64,000 nucleotides of DNA from DASSFZ01 sp035283185 (GTDB lineage: Bacteria; Chloroflexota; Anaerolineae; Fen-1058). Positions 43,795 through 51,597 of this stretch are shown here, piece by piece. The translations under genes and the position numbers were made by a program. The notes under the pieces are model-generated. The model was not told the DNA's origin. It did not search any database and saw only the letters and a list, made by a program, of their open reading frames with translations. The stretch covers positions 15,185 to 79,184 of the forward strand of contig DATEUJ010000183.1 of assembly GCA_035283185.1 (NCBI GenBank), given 5' to 3'. Position 1 is the first letter of the stretch, and each line of letters begins with the position of its first letter.

Positions 43795-45042
43795 TCAAAC
43801 GGCGACCATCAGCGCCGTCGCGTACATGATCGCCAGTCCGGCAGCGAACCCGATCACGTTCGGCCACGTGGCGAAGGTCGCTCCCTCGCGCTTGCCGTGG
43901 CGCGCCAGCAGCCTGCCCACTTCGACGATGACCTGCACGATCGCGCCTGTGCCGATGCCCAGGAAGATCGCCGCCGCCGCGTCGCTGTAGACGAAGCCGC
44001 CGATCCACGCGCCGAGAATGGCGGGCGCGCCGGCGATCAGCGCCAGCCAGGCGAAGCTGAGCAGCCTGGGCCGGTCCTCGACGACCGGCGCGGCGATGCC
44101 GATGCCCTCAGTGATATTGTGCAGCATGAAGCCGACGATGAGGAACGCCCCGAGCGCCGCTTCGCCGGCGGCATACGCCGCGCCGATGGCCAGCCCCTCG
44201 GCCAGGTTGTGCAGGCCGATGCCGATCGCCAGCAGATATGCGAGATTCATCCGCCCGGCCGGCGTATCGCGATCCGTGCCGCGCCGCGAGCTGGCGATCT
44301 GGATCAGCAGATACGATAAAATCGCGCCCGCGCCGAACAGGATCAATCCGTTGAACGCTTCCGGCACGCGCTGCGCGACCTGCAATCCTTCGCTCGCCGT
44401 GTCGATCAGCAGGAACACCAAAAGCCCGATTGTCAGCGCCAGGACCGCGTCCATCGTGCGGCGGCCCAGCCCTCGCATGAAGGGGTGGAACATCAGACCC
44501 AGCGCGACCGGGATCACGCCGACGTAGATGCCGATCAGCGCGAAATTGAGGACAGTCGACAGATCGGCCAACGGCGTCTCGACGGCGACCGGAATCTCGG
44601 CCTCAAACAATGTGCCGGTCGAGGAGACGAGCGCGATCAGGTGCGCCTCGCTCTGCACCCACGGGTACGACAGGCGAATCGTCGCCGCACCGTAACGCGG
44701 GATCTCGTTCCCTGGCTCAATCTCGAAGTCCCAGTACGCGTCGTCGACGAGCACTTGCGCGACCGTCACCGGGTCCGGCCCAGCGTTGACGACCTCGACG
44801 ACAATCGTCTCTCGCTCGGGCAGCGTCACCCGCTGCACCGCAAGGTTTTCGACCGGCGGCAAGCCCTTCGGCGCTTGAATACCCGCGCCGGTCGCCAGGA
44901 AGAACACGACGAGGAGCGCGAGCAGCCCGAACGGGAGCAGCACCCACAGCCAGCGCCGGGGCTGGGCGCGGGTCTCTGACCGCGCCCCCTCGGCCTCGGT
45001 CGGGAGACCATCGGCCATCACAGGATAAGAGTTCTCGCTCAT
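43795..45042 (-). CDS. ZIP family metal transporter with N-terminal extracytoplasmic domain
   Basis: The 415-residue protein has one N-terminal helix (about 30-52) and a 100-residue beta-rich extracytoplasmic domain. A ZIP transporter core follows with eight helices, and with metal motifs GLHNLAEGLAIG and MLHNITEGIGIA (HNxxEG twice). ZIP proteins import divalent cations such as Zn, Fe or Mn. The extra domain is unusual for ZIPs. Its start overlaps the multicopper oxidase stop by 4 nt, so the two proteins are made together. Confidence 0.88.
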   Translation of the reverse strand: MSENSYPVMADGLPTEAEGARSETRAQPRRWLWVLLPFGLLALLVVFFLATGAGIQAPKGLPPVENLAVQRVTLPERETIVVEVVNAGPDPVTVAQVLVDDAYWDFEIEPGNEIPRYGAATIRLSYPWVQSEAHLIALVSSTGTLFEAEIPVAVETPLADLSTVLNFALIGIYVGVIPVALGLMFHPFMRGLGRRTMDAVLALTIGLLVFLLIDTASEGLQVAQRVPEAFNGLILFGAGAILSYLLIQIASSRRGTDRDTPAGRMNLAYLLAIGIGLHNLAEGLAIGAAYAAGEAALGAFLIVGFMLHNITEGIGIAAPVVEDRPRLLSFAWLALIAGAPAILGAWIGGFVYSDAAAAIFLGIGTGAIVQVIVEVGRLLARHGKREGATFATWPNVIGFAAGLAIMYATALMVAV

Positions 45043-46049
45043 TCCGTCACCTCGAAGAAGCCCAGCCAGCCCAGCTCGGCGAATTCGCTCACGTGCGCGT
45101 GGAACATGAACTTGCCAGGCGATCTGAAGCGCGTCTCCAGGATCGCGCGCTCGCCCTGCGCCAGCATGAACGTGTCAGTGTACTCGCTCGTCTCCAGCCG
45201 TGTGCCAGTGCGGTACACGTCGAAGAAGTTGGCGTGCAGGTGAAACGAGTTGATCGGGTCGAACTCGACGATATTGATCACGTATATGCGAACGAGTTCA
45301 CCAACCTTAGCCTGAATCGGGTGGCGCAGGTAGTGAAAGCCGACGGTGTTGACCGCGTAGACTTCGTTGCCGCCGTCAAAGTTGGTGTCGAACGCGTTCA
45401 TCATCATGAACAGCTCACGCGCCGGCGGGCGGCCTCCCTTCGGATCGACGATGAAGCCGCCGTACAGCCCCTTGTGGATGTGGCGCTTGAGCGGCAGCGT
45501 GTGACAGTGATACAGGTGCAGCCCGAACGGCTCGGCGTCGAACTCGTAGATGAACGTGCCGCCGACCGGCACCGGATCCAGCCCGTCCATGCCTGACGGG
45601 TGGAGGCCGTGAAAGTGGATCGAGTGCGGGTGCGACGTGCCGTTGACGAAGTGGACGCGGATGCGATCGCCCTCTGTGCAGCGGATCGTCGGGCCGGGCA
45701 CGCGCCCGTTGTACGTCCAGGCCGGGAAGTACACCCCAGGCGCGATCTCGATCTCCTTCTCGCTGGCGAACATCTCGTACTCGCGCAGCGTCTGGCCGCT
45801 GGGCAGCGTGCTCACCTTGCCATAATCCCAGTCGGTCAGTATCGCCGTCGGGTCGAACTGATTGACGCCGTTCGGGTCGACGTCGCCGACCATCACGTTG
45901 CCGGCATGTCCTTCACGGTGGCTCGGATGCACGTCGACCGGCGGTGAGTCGCCCTGCGCCGGGCGCGTCGCCAGCGCGGCAAGCCCGGCCGCGCCGAGCA
46001 CGCCGGCCGTGCCTGCTTTCAGAAAATTCCTTCTAGATACAGTTGTCAT
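45039..46049 (-). CDS. Tat-exported two-domain multicopper oxidase
   Basis: The 336-residue protein has a Tat signal (SRRNFLK, 5-11). Two cupredoxin domains carry all copper-site motifs: HSIHFHG (His145, His147), HLYHCHTLP (His181-Cys182-His183), HLHANFF (His270, His272) and HAHVSEF (His317, His319). Two-domain oxidases usually work as trimers. Coupled to a ZIP transporter and next to Feo genes, it may oxidise Fe(II), Mn(II) or Cu(I) outside the cell (inference). A nitrite-reductase role is less likely in this setting. AAGGAAGGAG precedes the ATG. Confidence 0.9.
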   Translation of the reverse strand: MTTVSRRNFLKAGTAGVLGAAGLAALATRPAQGDSPPVDVHPSHREGHAGNVMVGDVDPNGVNQFDPTAILTDWDYGKVSTLPSGQTLREYEMFASEKEIEIAPGVYFPAWTYNGRVPGPTIRCTEGDRIRVHFVNGTSHPHSIHFHGLHPSGMDGLDPVPVGGTFIYEFDAEPFGLHLYHCHTLPLKRHIHKGLYGGFIVDPKGGRPPARELFMMMNAFDTNFDGGNEVYAVNTVGFHYLRHPIQAKVGELVRIYVINIVEFDPINSFHLHANFFDVYRTGTRLETSEYTDTFMLAQGERAILETRFRSPGKFMFHAHVSEFAELGWLGFFEVTE

Positions 46050-46077
46050 CGTGCTTCACTCCTTCCTTGGCTATGAT

Positions 46078-46103
46078 TACGTTTTACGTTTCACGTTTCA
46101 GCT
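46078..46103. repeat. Heptad tandem repeat (CGTTTCA-like)
   Basis: CGTTTTA, CGTTTCA, CGTTTCA; the same family as 8832-8868. Confidence 0.55.
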
Positions 46104-46129
46104 TGCCCCTGCCCTGTATTAACGACCCA

Positions 46130-47650
46130 TCACCCTGCCCCTCCCAACAGCCGCCACATCTGCGTTACGAAAAACGTCACGATGAAGCCCAACGCCAGCG
46201 GCAGCAGGGCCGCCGCCGCCGCCCACTTCCTGCTGCCCGTTTCTTTGTAGATGGTGAGCAGCGTGGTGCTGCACGGGTTGTGAATCAGGCTGAACAGCAT
46301 CAGGTTGATGCCGGTCAGCAGCGTCCAGCCGCCGGCACGAAGCAGCGCCAGCGTGTCAGCGTCTCCCATCTGAAACATCACACCTGCGCCTGCGCCGACG
46401 CCGCTCATCCCAGTGACAAGCACGGTCAGCATAAGCACGGTGGGGATGACGATCTCGTTGGCCGGGATCGCGAACAGGTAGGCGACCAGGATCACGCCGT
46501 TCAGGCCGACCAGCACGCCGATCGGGTTGAGCAGGTTCACCAGGTGCTCGGCGATGCTGACCCCGCCGATATGAATGTTTGCACTCAGCCAGATGGCAGC
46601 GCCGGCCGGCACGGCGAACGTGAGCGCGCGCCACAGCACGAACAGAGTGCGATCGATGATCGAGGTGTAGATCGTTTGCAGAACGCGCGGCGGCCGGTAC
46701 GGCGGCAGCTCCAGGCTGAATGCCGACACTTCGCCCCGCAAAGCAGTGCGCGACAGCGCCCACGACACCGCGAAGGTGAGGAACACACCCAGCATGGCGA
46801 TGCCGACCACGGCGAGCGCCGAGATCAGCCCGGCCAGGCCTGCCCTGAGCGCGAAGTCCCCGACCGAAGGGAGTGGGGAAGCCGAAGGGTACGCCGGCGC
46901 CAACGCGCCGATGAAGAGGGTCGCGATCAGGATTTGCGTCGGCCAGCGCCCGTTGCACAGTGCGAAGTTGTTGGTGAGGATCGCGATCAGCCGTTCACGT
47001 GGGCTGTCGATGATACGCGTGGAGACGACGCCCGCCGCGTTGCAGCCGAAGCCCATCATCATGCTGAGCGCCTGCTTGCCGTGCGCGCCGGCCTTCTTGA
47101 AGAGGCTGTCCAGGTTGAACGCCACGCGCGGCAGGTAGCCGAAGTCCTCCAGCAGCGTAAACAGCGGGAAGAAAATCGCCATCGGCGGCAGCATGACGCT
47201 AACCACCCAGGCCGTCGCCAGATACATGCCGTCGATCAGCACGCCGCTCAGCCACCACGGCAGGCCGATGCCGGCCGCGATCTGATGCAGCGCCGGATAG
47301 ACCTTGCCGATCAACAGCGACGAGAGCATCTCCGAGGGGACGTTGGCGCCGCTGATCGTGATCCAGAACACGATGGTCAAGAGCAGCATCATCACCGGGA
47401 AGCTCCACACGCGGCTGGTGACGATGCGGTCGATGGCGCGATCGAGATCGAAGCCCGGCGTGTGGCCGGGGCGTGTGACAGCCCGGTCGGCGATGCGCGC
47501 GGCTTCGGCGTAAAGAGTCTCCGTCAGCTTCTCGTGGAAGTCGTCGATCTCCCAGCGCAGCGCCTGAGCCGTGCCGAGGATGTCGTCACGCGTGAGTGGC
47601 GGGTTCGGTTGCCGCTCGGTTCGTTGGTGGGCCAGCTGTATGATGCTCAT
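46130..47650 (-). CDS. feoB: FeoB permease half (ferrous iron transport)
   Basis: The 506-residue protein is the membrane part of FeoB without its G domain. It has Gate-type segments: FPLFTLLEDFGYLPRVAF, MMMGFGCNAAGVVSTRIID (the conserved GxGCN) and a late IHNPCSTTLLTIYKETGSRKWA. It should work with the separate G protein at 47665. A family A repeat encodes about residues 254-271, in a loop after the first Gate region where most FeoBs lack sequence. The split into two genes is seen in some other bacteria. Confidence 0.92.
   Translation of the reverse strand: MSIIQLAHQRTERQPNPPLTRDDILGTAQALRWEIDDFHEKLTETLYAEAARIADRAVTRPGHTPGFDLDRAIDRIVTSRVWSFPVMMLLLTIVFWITISGANVPSEMLSSLLIGKVYPALHQIAAGIGLPWWLSGVLIDGMYLATAWVVSVMLPPMAIFFPLFTLLEDFGYLPRVAFNLDSLFKKAGAHGKQALSMMMGFGCNAAGVVSTRIIDSPRERLIAILTNNFALCNGRWPTQILIATLFIGALAPAYPSASPLPSVGDFALRAGLAGLISALAVVGIAMLGVFLTFAVSWALSRTALRGEVSAFSLELPPYRPPRVLQTIYTSIIDRTLFVLWRALTFAVPAGAAIWLSANIHIGGVSIAEHLVNLLNPIGVLVGLNGVILVAYLFAIPANEIVIPTVLMLTVLVTGMSGVGAGAGVMFQMGDADTLALLRAGGWTLLTGINLMLFSLIHNPCSTTLLTIYKETGSRKWAAAAALLPLALGFIVTFFVTQMWRLLGGAG
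46838..46889. repeat. Dispersed palindromic repeat, family A, copy 4 (in CDS)
   Basis: GCGAAGTCCCCGACCGAAGG then GAGTGGGGAAGCCGAAGGG match the copies at 8771, 9894 and 11083. It is translated in-frame inside the feoB permease gene. Confidence 0.8.
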
Positions 47651-47664
47651 CGCGCGACCTCGAC

Positions 47665-48492
47665 TCAGGGGTGGCAGGCGGCGGCCATCGACACGGCCGT
47701 CGCAGCCAGATTTCCCAGTTCGCCTTTGCTCACCGCTTCGGCGACGCGCTCATCGCCGTCCAGCAATCGCAGCGCAACCCAGCGGGCATTCGGCAGTCCC
47801 GGAAAGACGGCTTCGATTTGCCGGACGAGTGTCGACACGGCGCGTTTGAGCGCCGGTGGCTCGTTCTGGATGCGATGCGGCAGGCCCACTGCCCGACCGT
47901 CGGCGACTTCCGCGATCATCTGGAGCAGGAGGTCGAACCCCTTCCGAGAACGCGCCACGGTGGGCACGACCGGCACGCCCAAATCGCGCGCCAGGCGGCG
48001 CTCGTCGATGTGCAGGCCGTGGCGGCGCGCCTCGTCCATCAGGTTCAGACACACCACGGCACGATCGGTGATCTCCAGCACCTGCAGCACCAGGTTCAAG
48101 TTGCGTTCCAGCCGCGTGGCGTCGACGACGACCAGCGTGACGTCAGGCTGGCCGAATAGAATAAAGTCGCGTGCTACCTCTTCGTCGTCGCTGGTCGCCA
48201 GCAGCGAGTACGTTCCGGGCAGGTCGACCAGCTTGTATCGCTTGCCGGCGTATTCGAACCCGCCTTCGGCTCGCGCGACGGTCTTGCCCGGCCAGTTGCC
48301 GGTGTGTTGGCGCAGACCCGTGAGCGCATTGAACACGGTGCTCTTGCCGGTGTTGGGGTTGCCCGCCAGCGCCACGACGTAATCCCAGTTCTCCATGTTA
48401 ATGCCCGACCGCGACAAGTTGGCGGCAGAGTGTGCTCCGCTGCACGCGCAGCCAGCGCAGGAAGTCGGGTGGTCGGGTAGTCGAGTGGTCAT
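47665..48492 (-). CDS. feoB: FeoB G-protein half
   Basis: The 275-residue protein is the GTPase domain of FeoB: G1 GNPNTGKS (44-51), G2 region around NWPGKT, G3 DLPG (90-93) and G4 NLMD (150-153). The GDI-like helical domain follows. The N-terminus carries a SCAGCACSG cysteine cluster (Cys12, 15, 17). I chose ATG 48492, which overlaps the upstream stop; Met33 (48396) is an alternative. The first codons lie in an octad repeat. It partners the permease gene at 46130. Confidence 0.93.
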   Translation of the reverse strand: MTTRLPDHPTSCAGCACSGAHSAANLSRSGINMENWDYVVALAGNPNTGKSTVFNALTGLRQHTGNWPGKTVARAEGGFEYAGKRYKLVDLPGTYSLLATSDDEEVARDFILFGQPDVTLVVVDATRLERNLNLVLQVLEITDRAVVCLNLMDEARRHGLHIDERRLARDLGVPVVPTVARSRKGFDLLLQMIAEVADGRAVGLPHRIQNEPPALKRAVSTLVRQIEAVFPGLPNARWVALRLLDGDERVAEAVSKGELGNLAATAVSMAAACHP

Positions 48493-48494
48493 GG
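48474..48494. repeat. 8-nt tandem repeat at the feoB start
   Basis: Units CGGGTAGT and CGAGTGGT on the + strand encode the first residues of the FeoB G protein on the - strand. The same family is at 4131-4175. Confidence 0.5.
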
Positions 48495-49550
48495 TGTGGC
48501 CTCGGTCGTGCGTGTGATGTGGATGAACTGCGCCTGCTCTTTGCGGAGAGCGATGACCGCGCCGCGCACACGATACGCCGTCGGATCGCCACCTGGACTC
48601 ACCAGCTCGGCCTCGACGATCGTGCCTGGCAGCAGGCCGAGGTCCATCAGTCGCCGGCGCTCCGATCCACGGCAGCGCGGCGAGATGCGCACGACGGCGC
48701 CCTTCTCGCCGGGCTTCAGCGCATGAAGCGGCTCGCCCGCCGGCTCTGCGACGGCGGCCTCCGGGCGCATCGGCGCAACCGAAATGTTGTCGGCCACGAT
48801 GGGCGCCAGGACGTGCTCGCCTGCCCCCGTAGCGTAGCGGAGGGGGTCGCCGTTGGCCCAGAAGCGGACCCGCTGCGGCGAGTTCTCGATCAGCCGAACC
48901 GTCTGCCCGGGATACAGCCCTTCCGCCACGAGCTGGGCGTACACGGTCTCCGGCTCGTCTTCGAGATGGACGATGCGCGCCGTCTCGTCGAGCGACAGTG
49001 CCGTTAGCGGACGACCGCCGTGCGGAACCCACTCGCCACTGGCGGTCGGGATGGGATCGCCGTGCGGGTCGTGCGTGGGGTGTCCCAGCCGCGCAGAGAG
49101 CGCGTCCGCTTCGTCGGACGATAGCTCGTGCTCGCGGCGCTCGGCCAGCGGGTGCCATTCGGCTTCGGCAAAGCTGGTGTCCTCTGCCAGGTGGCGCTCC
49201 CACAGCCGATGTGCACGGATGACGTGCAATGCCACGTCGCGCCCGGCCGGCGTCAGGCGAAGAACGCCGCCCGTGAGTGTCACCCACTCGTGTTCTTGCA
49301 TATCGACCAGCAGCGCGGCCGCCTGGTTAGCGCTGACGTAAAGCGCGCCGGCAACGCTTTGCAGGGTGGCAGGCTGGCCTTTCTGTTCGGCTTCGTGAAT
49401 GTGTTTGAGCGCATCCTCTCTGAGGACTCGGCTCGATAACTGGCGCATGCGTTGCCAGCGACTGAACAGTCCGCCGTTCGGCCAGAAGAGGATTGCGCCG
49501 GCGCTGATAAACAGGCAGCCGAACAACAACGCAATCAACGGATCGGGCAT
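48489..49550 (-). CDS. Membrane-anchored DtxR-like regulator fused to FeoA domains
   Basis: The 353-residue protein has one N-terminal membrane helix (about 4-24). A winged-helix region follows (about 38-105), then a DtxR/MntR metal-binding dimer domain (HRLWERHLAEDT...EAEWHPLAERREHELS; DPHGDPIP), then two SH3-like FeoA domains (about 190-265 and 275-348). FeoA domains help FeoB; the DtxR part would bind metal and perhaps DNA. A family C repeat encodes about 233-244 in the first FeoA domain. It overlaps feoB by 4 nt. It may be a metal-sensing partner of FeoB rather than a true repressor. Confidence 0.85.
   Translation of the reverse strand: MPDPLIALLFGCLFISAGAILFWPNGGLFSRWQRMRQLSSRVLREDALKHIHEAEQKGQPATLQSVAGALYVSANQAAALLVDMQEHEWVTLTGGVLRLTPAGRDVALHVIRAHRLWERHLAEDTSFAEAEWHPLAERREHELSSDEADALSARLGHPTHDPHGDPIPTASGEWVPHGGRPLTALSLDETARIVHLEDEPETVYAQLVAEGLYPGQTVRLIENSPQRVRFWANGDPLRYATGAGEHVLAPIVADNISVAPMRPEAAVAEPAGEPLHALKPGEKGAVVRISPRCRGSERRRLMDLGLLPGTIVEAELVSPGGDPTAYRVRGAVIALRKEQAQFIHITRTTEATP
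48819..48850. repeat. Dispersed palindromic repeat, family C, copy 3 (in CDS)
   Basis: GCCTGCCCCCGTAGCGTAGC then GGAGGGGGTCGC is a hairpin matching family C. It is translated as GDPLRYATGAG in the DtxR-FeoA protein. Confidence 0.65.
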
Positions 49551-49555
49551 CTCAC

Positions 49556-50215
49556 TTAACTCTCTAGTGCGACATAGACTTGCCGCGCCAGGTCGCGGCC
49601 GACCGAGCGCACGGCATTCTCGACACGCACGCGCAGCGATCCGCCGAACGGCTCGGCATCGACCAGGGTGACGCGCGCCTGCGGCCGCAGGCCGAGGCCG
49701 GCTGCGTAACGCAGCGCTTCCGGGTCGGCGTCGCTTACGCGCACGACCATGGCCGACTGGCCCGTCTCCAATTCGACCAAGCTCTGCTGTTCGACGGCCG
49801 CTACACTGCCGTCTTTCGCGGGTATCGGATCGCCGTGCGGATCGATGGCAGGATCCCCCAGCCGCCTGGCCACCCGATCCTCGAAGTCCTCGCTGATCAC
49901 ATGCTCCAGCCGGTCGGCCTCCTGGTGAACTTCATCCCAGGTGTAACCCAGTGTCTCGATCAAGAACAATTCGATGAGCCGGTGATGGCGCACGACCTCC
50001 AGCGCGATCTTTGCGCCGGCGGCCGTCAGCGTCACGCCCTGATAAGGCGCGTGCCGGACGAGCTTCATCTCGGCCAGTTTCTTGACCATGCCGGTGACGC
50101 TGGCCGGCTTGACCGAGAGCGTCTCGGCGATGGCGTTCGTGCTCGCCTCGCCTGCCCGCTGCTGGAGTAGGTAGATCGTCTTGAGGTAGTCTTCCACCTG
50201 GTGGCTGAGCTTCAT
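49556..50215 (-). CDS. DtxR/MntR family metal-dependent repressor
   Basis: The 219-residue protein has the standard order: winged helix (VEDYLKTIYLLQQ...SVTGMVKKLAEMKLV), metal-binding dimer domain (HRLIELFLIETLGYTWDEVHQEADRLEHVISEDFEDR) and C-terminal FeoA/SH3 domain. It likely represses the metal-uptake operon when Fe(II) or Mn(II) is plentiful. An 18-nt palindromic operator overlaps its own promoter, so autoregulation is expected. The next gene starts 5 nt after its stop. Confidence 0.94.
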   Translation of the reverse strand: MKLSHQVEDYLKTIYLLQQRAGEASTNAIAETLSVKPASVTGMVKKLAEMKLVRHAPYQGVTLTAAGAKIALEVVRHHRLIELFLIETLGYTWDEVHQEADRLEHVISEDFEDRVARRLGDPAIDPHGDPIPAKDGSVAAVEQQSLVELETGQSAMVVRVSDADPEALRYAAGLGLRPQARVTLVDAEPFGGSLRVRVENAVRSVGRDLARQVYVALES

Positions 50216-50237
50216 GATTCGTCAGACCGTAATTGAG

Positions 50238-50255
50238 ATTTAGGTATACCTAAAT
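50238..50255. promoter_or_regulatory. Operator for the DtxR/MntR-type repressor
   Basis: ATTTAGGTATACCTAAAT is a perfect 18-nt palindrome. It resembles DtxR/MntR-class sites (TTAGG...CCTAA half-sites) and sits immediately downstream of the -10 box of the repressor gene, 23 nt before its ATG. Confidence 0.88.
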
Positions 50256-50281
50256 TTTATTCAGTTTGGCGGATTTGTCAA
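50254..50281 (-). promoter_or_regulatory. Promoter of the metal-uptake operon
   Basis: On the - strand: TTGACA (50281-50276), 16-nt spacer, TAAAAT (50259-50254). The operator overlaps the expected start site, a classical repression layout. Confidence 0.78.
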
Positions 50282-50326
50282 GTGGGAACGTTGGGATGGG
50301 AAAAGTCGCTTGACGGGGCAGTTGAT

Positions 50327-50355
50327 TTGACATAGACTGTTGTTGACACTATGGT
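50327..50355 (+). promoter_or_regulatory. Strong sigma-70-like promoter, divergent
   Basis: TTGACA (50327-50332), 17-nt spacer, TATGGT (50350-50355). It reads toward the antitoxin gene at 50497 with a leader of about 135 nt. The rest of the 50216-50496 gap shows nothing else recognisable. Confidence 0.65.
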
Positions 50356-50496
50356 ATGGCCGACGGGGCAGTCGTTCGCCTCGCAGCCAATCCATCACCC
50401 TGCGGGTCGGACGTGATCAGCGATCCCACAACGGGGGGACGTTCTGCCTTGATGGGAACTCAGCATGAGACATGAGCAGACGGGAGCGAAAGGAGT

Positions 50497-50787
50497 ATGA
50501 ACGTGCCCAAAGCGAAGAACAAGCGCATGATTCCTGAGTTCGCAAGCGAAGTGGAGGAGCGCGACTTCTGGTCTTCTCATGATTCCACTGAATACGTGGA
50601 CTGGAGGAAGGCCGAGCGCGTCAAGCTTCCCAACTTGAGGCCGACCACTCGAACCATCTCCATTCGCCTGCCTGAGGCGATGATTGAAAGGCTAAAGGTG
50701 CTGGCGAACAAGCGGGATGTCCCCTACCAATCTCTCCTGAAGATCTATGTGGCGGAGAAGATCGAAGAAGAGCTGCGTACACGGTAA
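50497..50787 (+). CDS. CopG/BrnA-type antitoxin, apparently orphan
   Basis: The 96-residue protein has an acidic N-terminus with EERDFWSSHDSTEYVDW, then a ribbon-helix-helix DNA-binding domain (TRTISIRLPEAMIERLKVLANKRDVPYQSLLKIYV). This is the CopG-antitoxin family usually next to a BrnT-like toxin. No toxin gene lies on either side. AAAGGAG precedes the ATG. Confidence 0.88.
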   Translation: MNVPKAKNKRMIPEFASEVEERDFWSSHDSTEYVDWRKAERVKLPNLRPTTRTISIRLPEAMIERLKVLANKRDVPYQSLLKIYVAEKIEEELRTR

Positions 50788-50973
50788 CGTGTTTAAGCCG
50801 GGCGCTGCTTGGTCACTCGCTGGGGCGGACCCGCATACAGCCGAGAGCGAGCGGGAATGGATGCAGCTTGGACTTACGACTTGGAATCGAGGCTTTAGCC
50901 GGATCCGCATGACCCTAAAGGGGGCTTCGCACAGGCTCGAGTCCGGAATACCGTGAACCCAACTGGAAACCGC

Positions 50974-50979
50974 TATAGT
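50974..50979 (+). promoter_or_regulatory. -10 box giving a leaderless hypothetical gene
   Basis: TATAGT ends 6 nt before the ATG at 50986. The -35 is weak. Confidence 0.35.
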
Positions 50980-50985
50980 ATTGAC

Positions 50986-51552
50986 ATGAAGCACAAACCC
51001 AAGCGCCGTTGGACAAAGCAAACCCTGACGCTGAAAGATACCCACTCGTGGAAAGCCCCGCCCGGCTATGCTATCTTCGCCGCCGATCGAGGCGCAGTGC
51101 GTTTCAACTTTCCGCACGGCTGGGTGGTCGTTCCAGCCTCTGATTGCGTCGAGTTGTACGATCGACAGCCGCCCGACGACGACTGCCGGTTGGCCGTCTC
51201 GTACCTGCGTCTGCCGCCGATGGACTGGAGCGGGCTGCCTCTGGCGCAATTGATCACGACGGTCGTCGAGGGTGATCACCGTGAAGTCCTGGCGCGCGGA
51301 GAGGTCGTCAACGTGTCGCGCGCCGATCTGGAGGTCGCCTGGACGGAGATTCGCTTCACGGATCCGCAGGAGCATCGGGAAGCGTATTCGCGCATCGCGC
51401 TGGCGCGCGGGTCGAATTTGCAGGCGCTGATCACATTTGATTTCTGGGCGGATGACGCCCCGCGCCTGCGACCGGTGTGGGACGAGGTCATGCGCTCGGT
51501 GGAGTTAGGGCGGTACGTTGACGATCCCACGACAGGGGATGTTCTGCATTAA
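50986..51552 (+). CDS. Hypothetical protein
   Basis: The 188-residue soluble protein begins with a basic stretch, then a segment GYAIFAADRGAVRFNFPHGWVVVPAS. It has a C-terminal YSRIALARGSNLQALITFDFWADDAPRLRPVWDEVMRSVEL. The pattern (a beta strand describing a 'fatty' edge, then a helix with W-E-V-M-S) faintly recalls PsbP/DUF1795-like folds, but I cannot assign it. There is no signal peptide. A GTG at 50953 is an alternative start. Confidence 0.6.
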   Translation: MKHKPKRRWTKQTLTLKDTHSWKAPPGYAIFAADRGAVRFNFPHGWVVVPASDCVELYDRQPPDDDCRLAVSYLRLPPMDWSGLPLAQLITTVVEGDHREVLARGEVVNVSRADLEVAWTEIRFTDPQEHREAYSRIALARGSNLQALITFDFWADDAPRLRPVWDEVMRSVELGRYVDDPTTGDVLH

Positions 51553-51556
51553 GCAA

Positions 51557-51590
51557 GAGTGGAATTATGCTATACTCCTGCGAAGAGGAG
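51557..51590 (+). promoter_or_regulatory. Extended -10 promoter and RBS of DUF4058 copy 1
   Basis: GAGTGGAATTATGCTATACT contains TGC-TATACT (51568-51576), followed by GAGGAG. The same 20 nt stand before copy 2 (55015-55033). Confidence 0.6.
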
Positions 51591-51597
51591 CATGGCG

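Noticed and set aside
46043..48382. 779-residue open frame on the + strand
   Set aside because: Antisense to both feoB halves, with Gln/Arg/His-rich low-complexity translation and no domain.
50238..50255. Fur box
   Set aside because: The 18-nt palindrome has TTTAGG...CCTAAA half-sites of the DtxR/MntR class rather than GATAAT-type Fur repeats, and a DtxR-family gene follows it.
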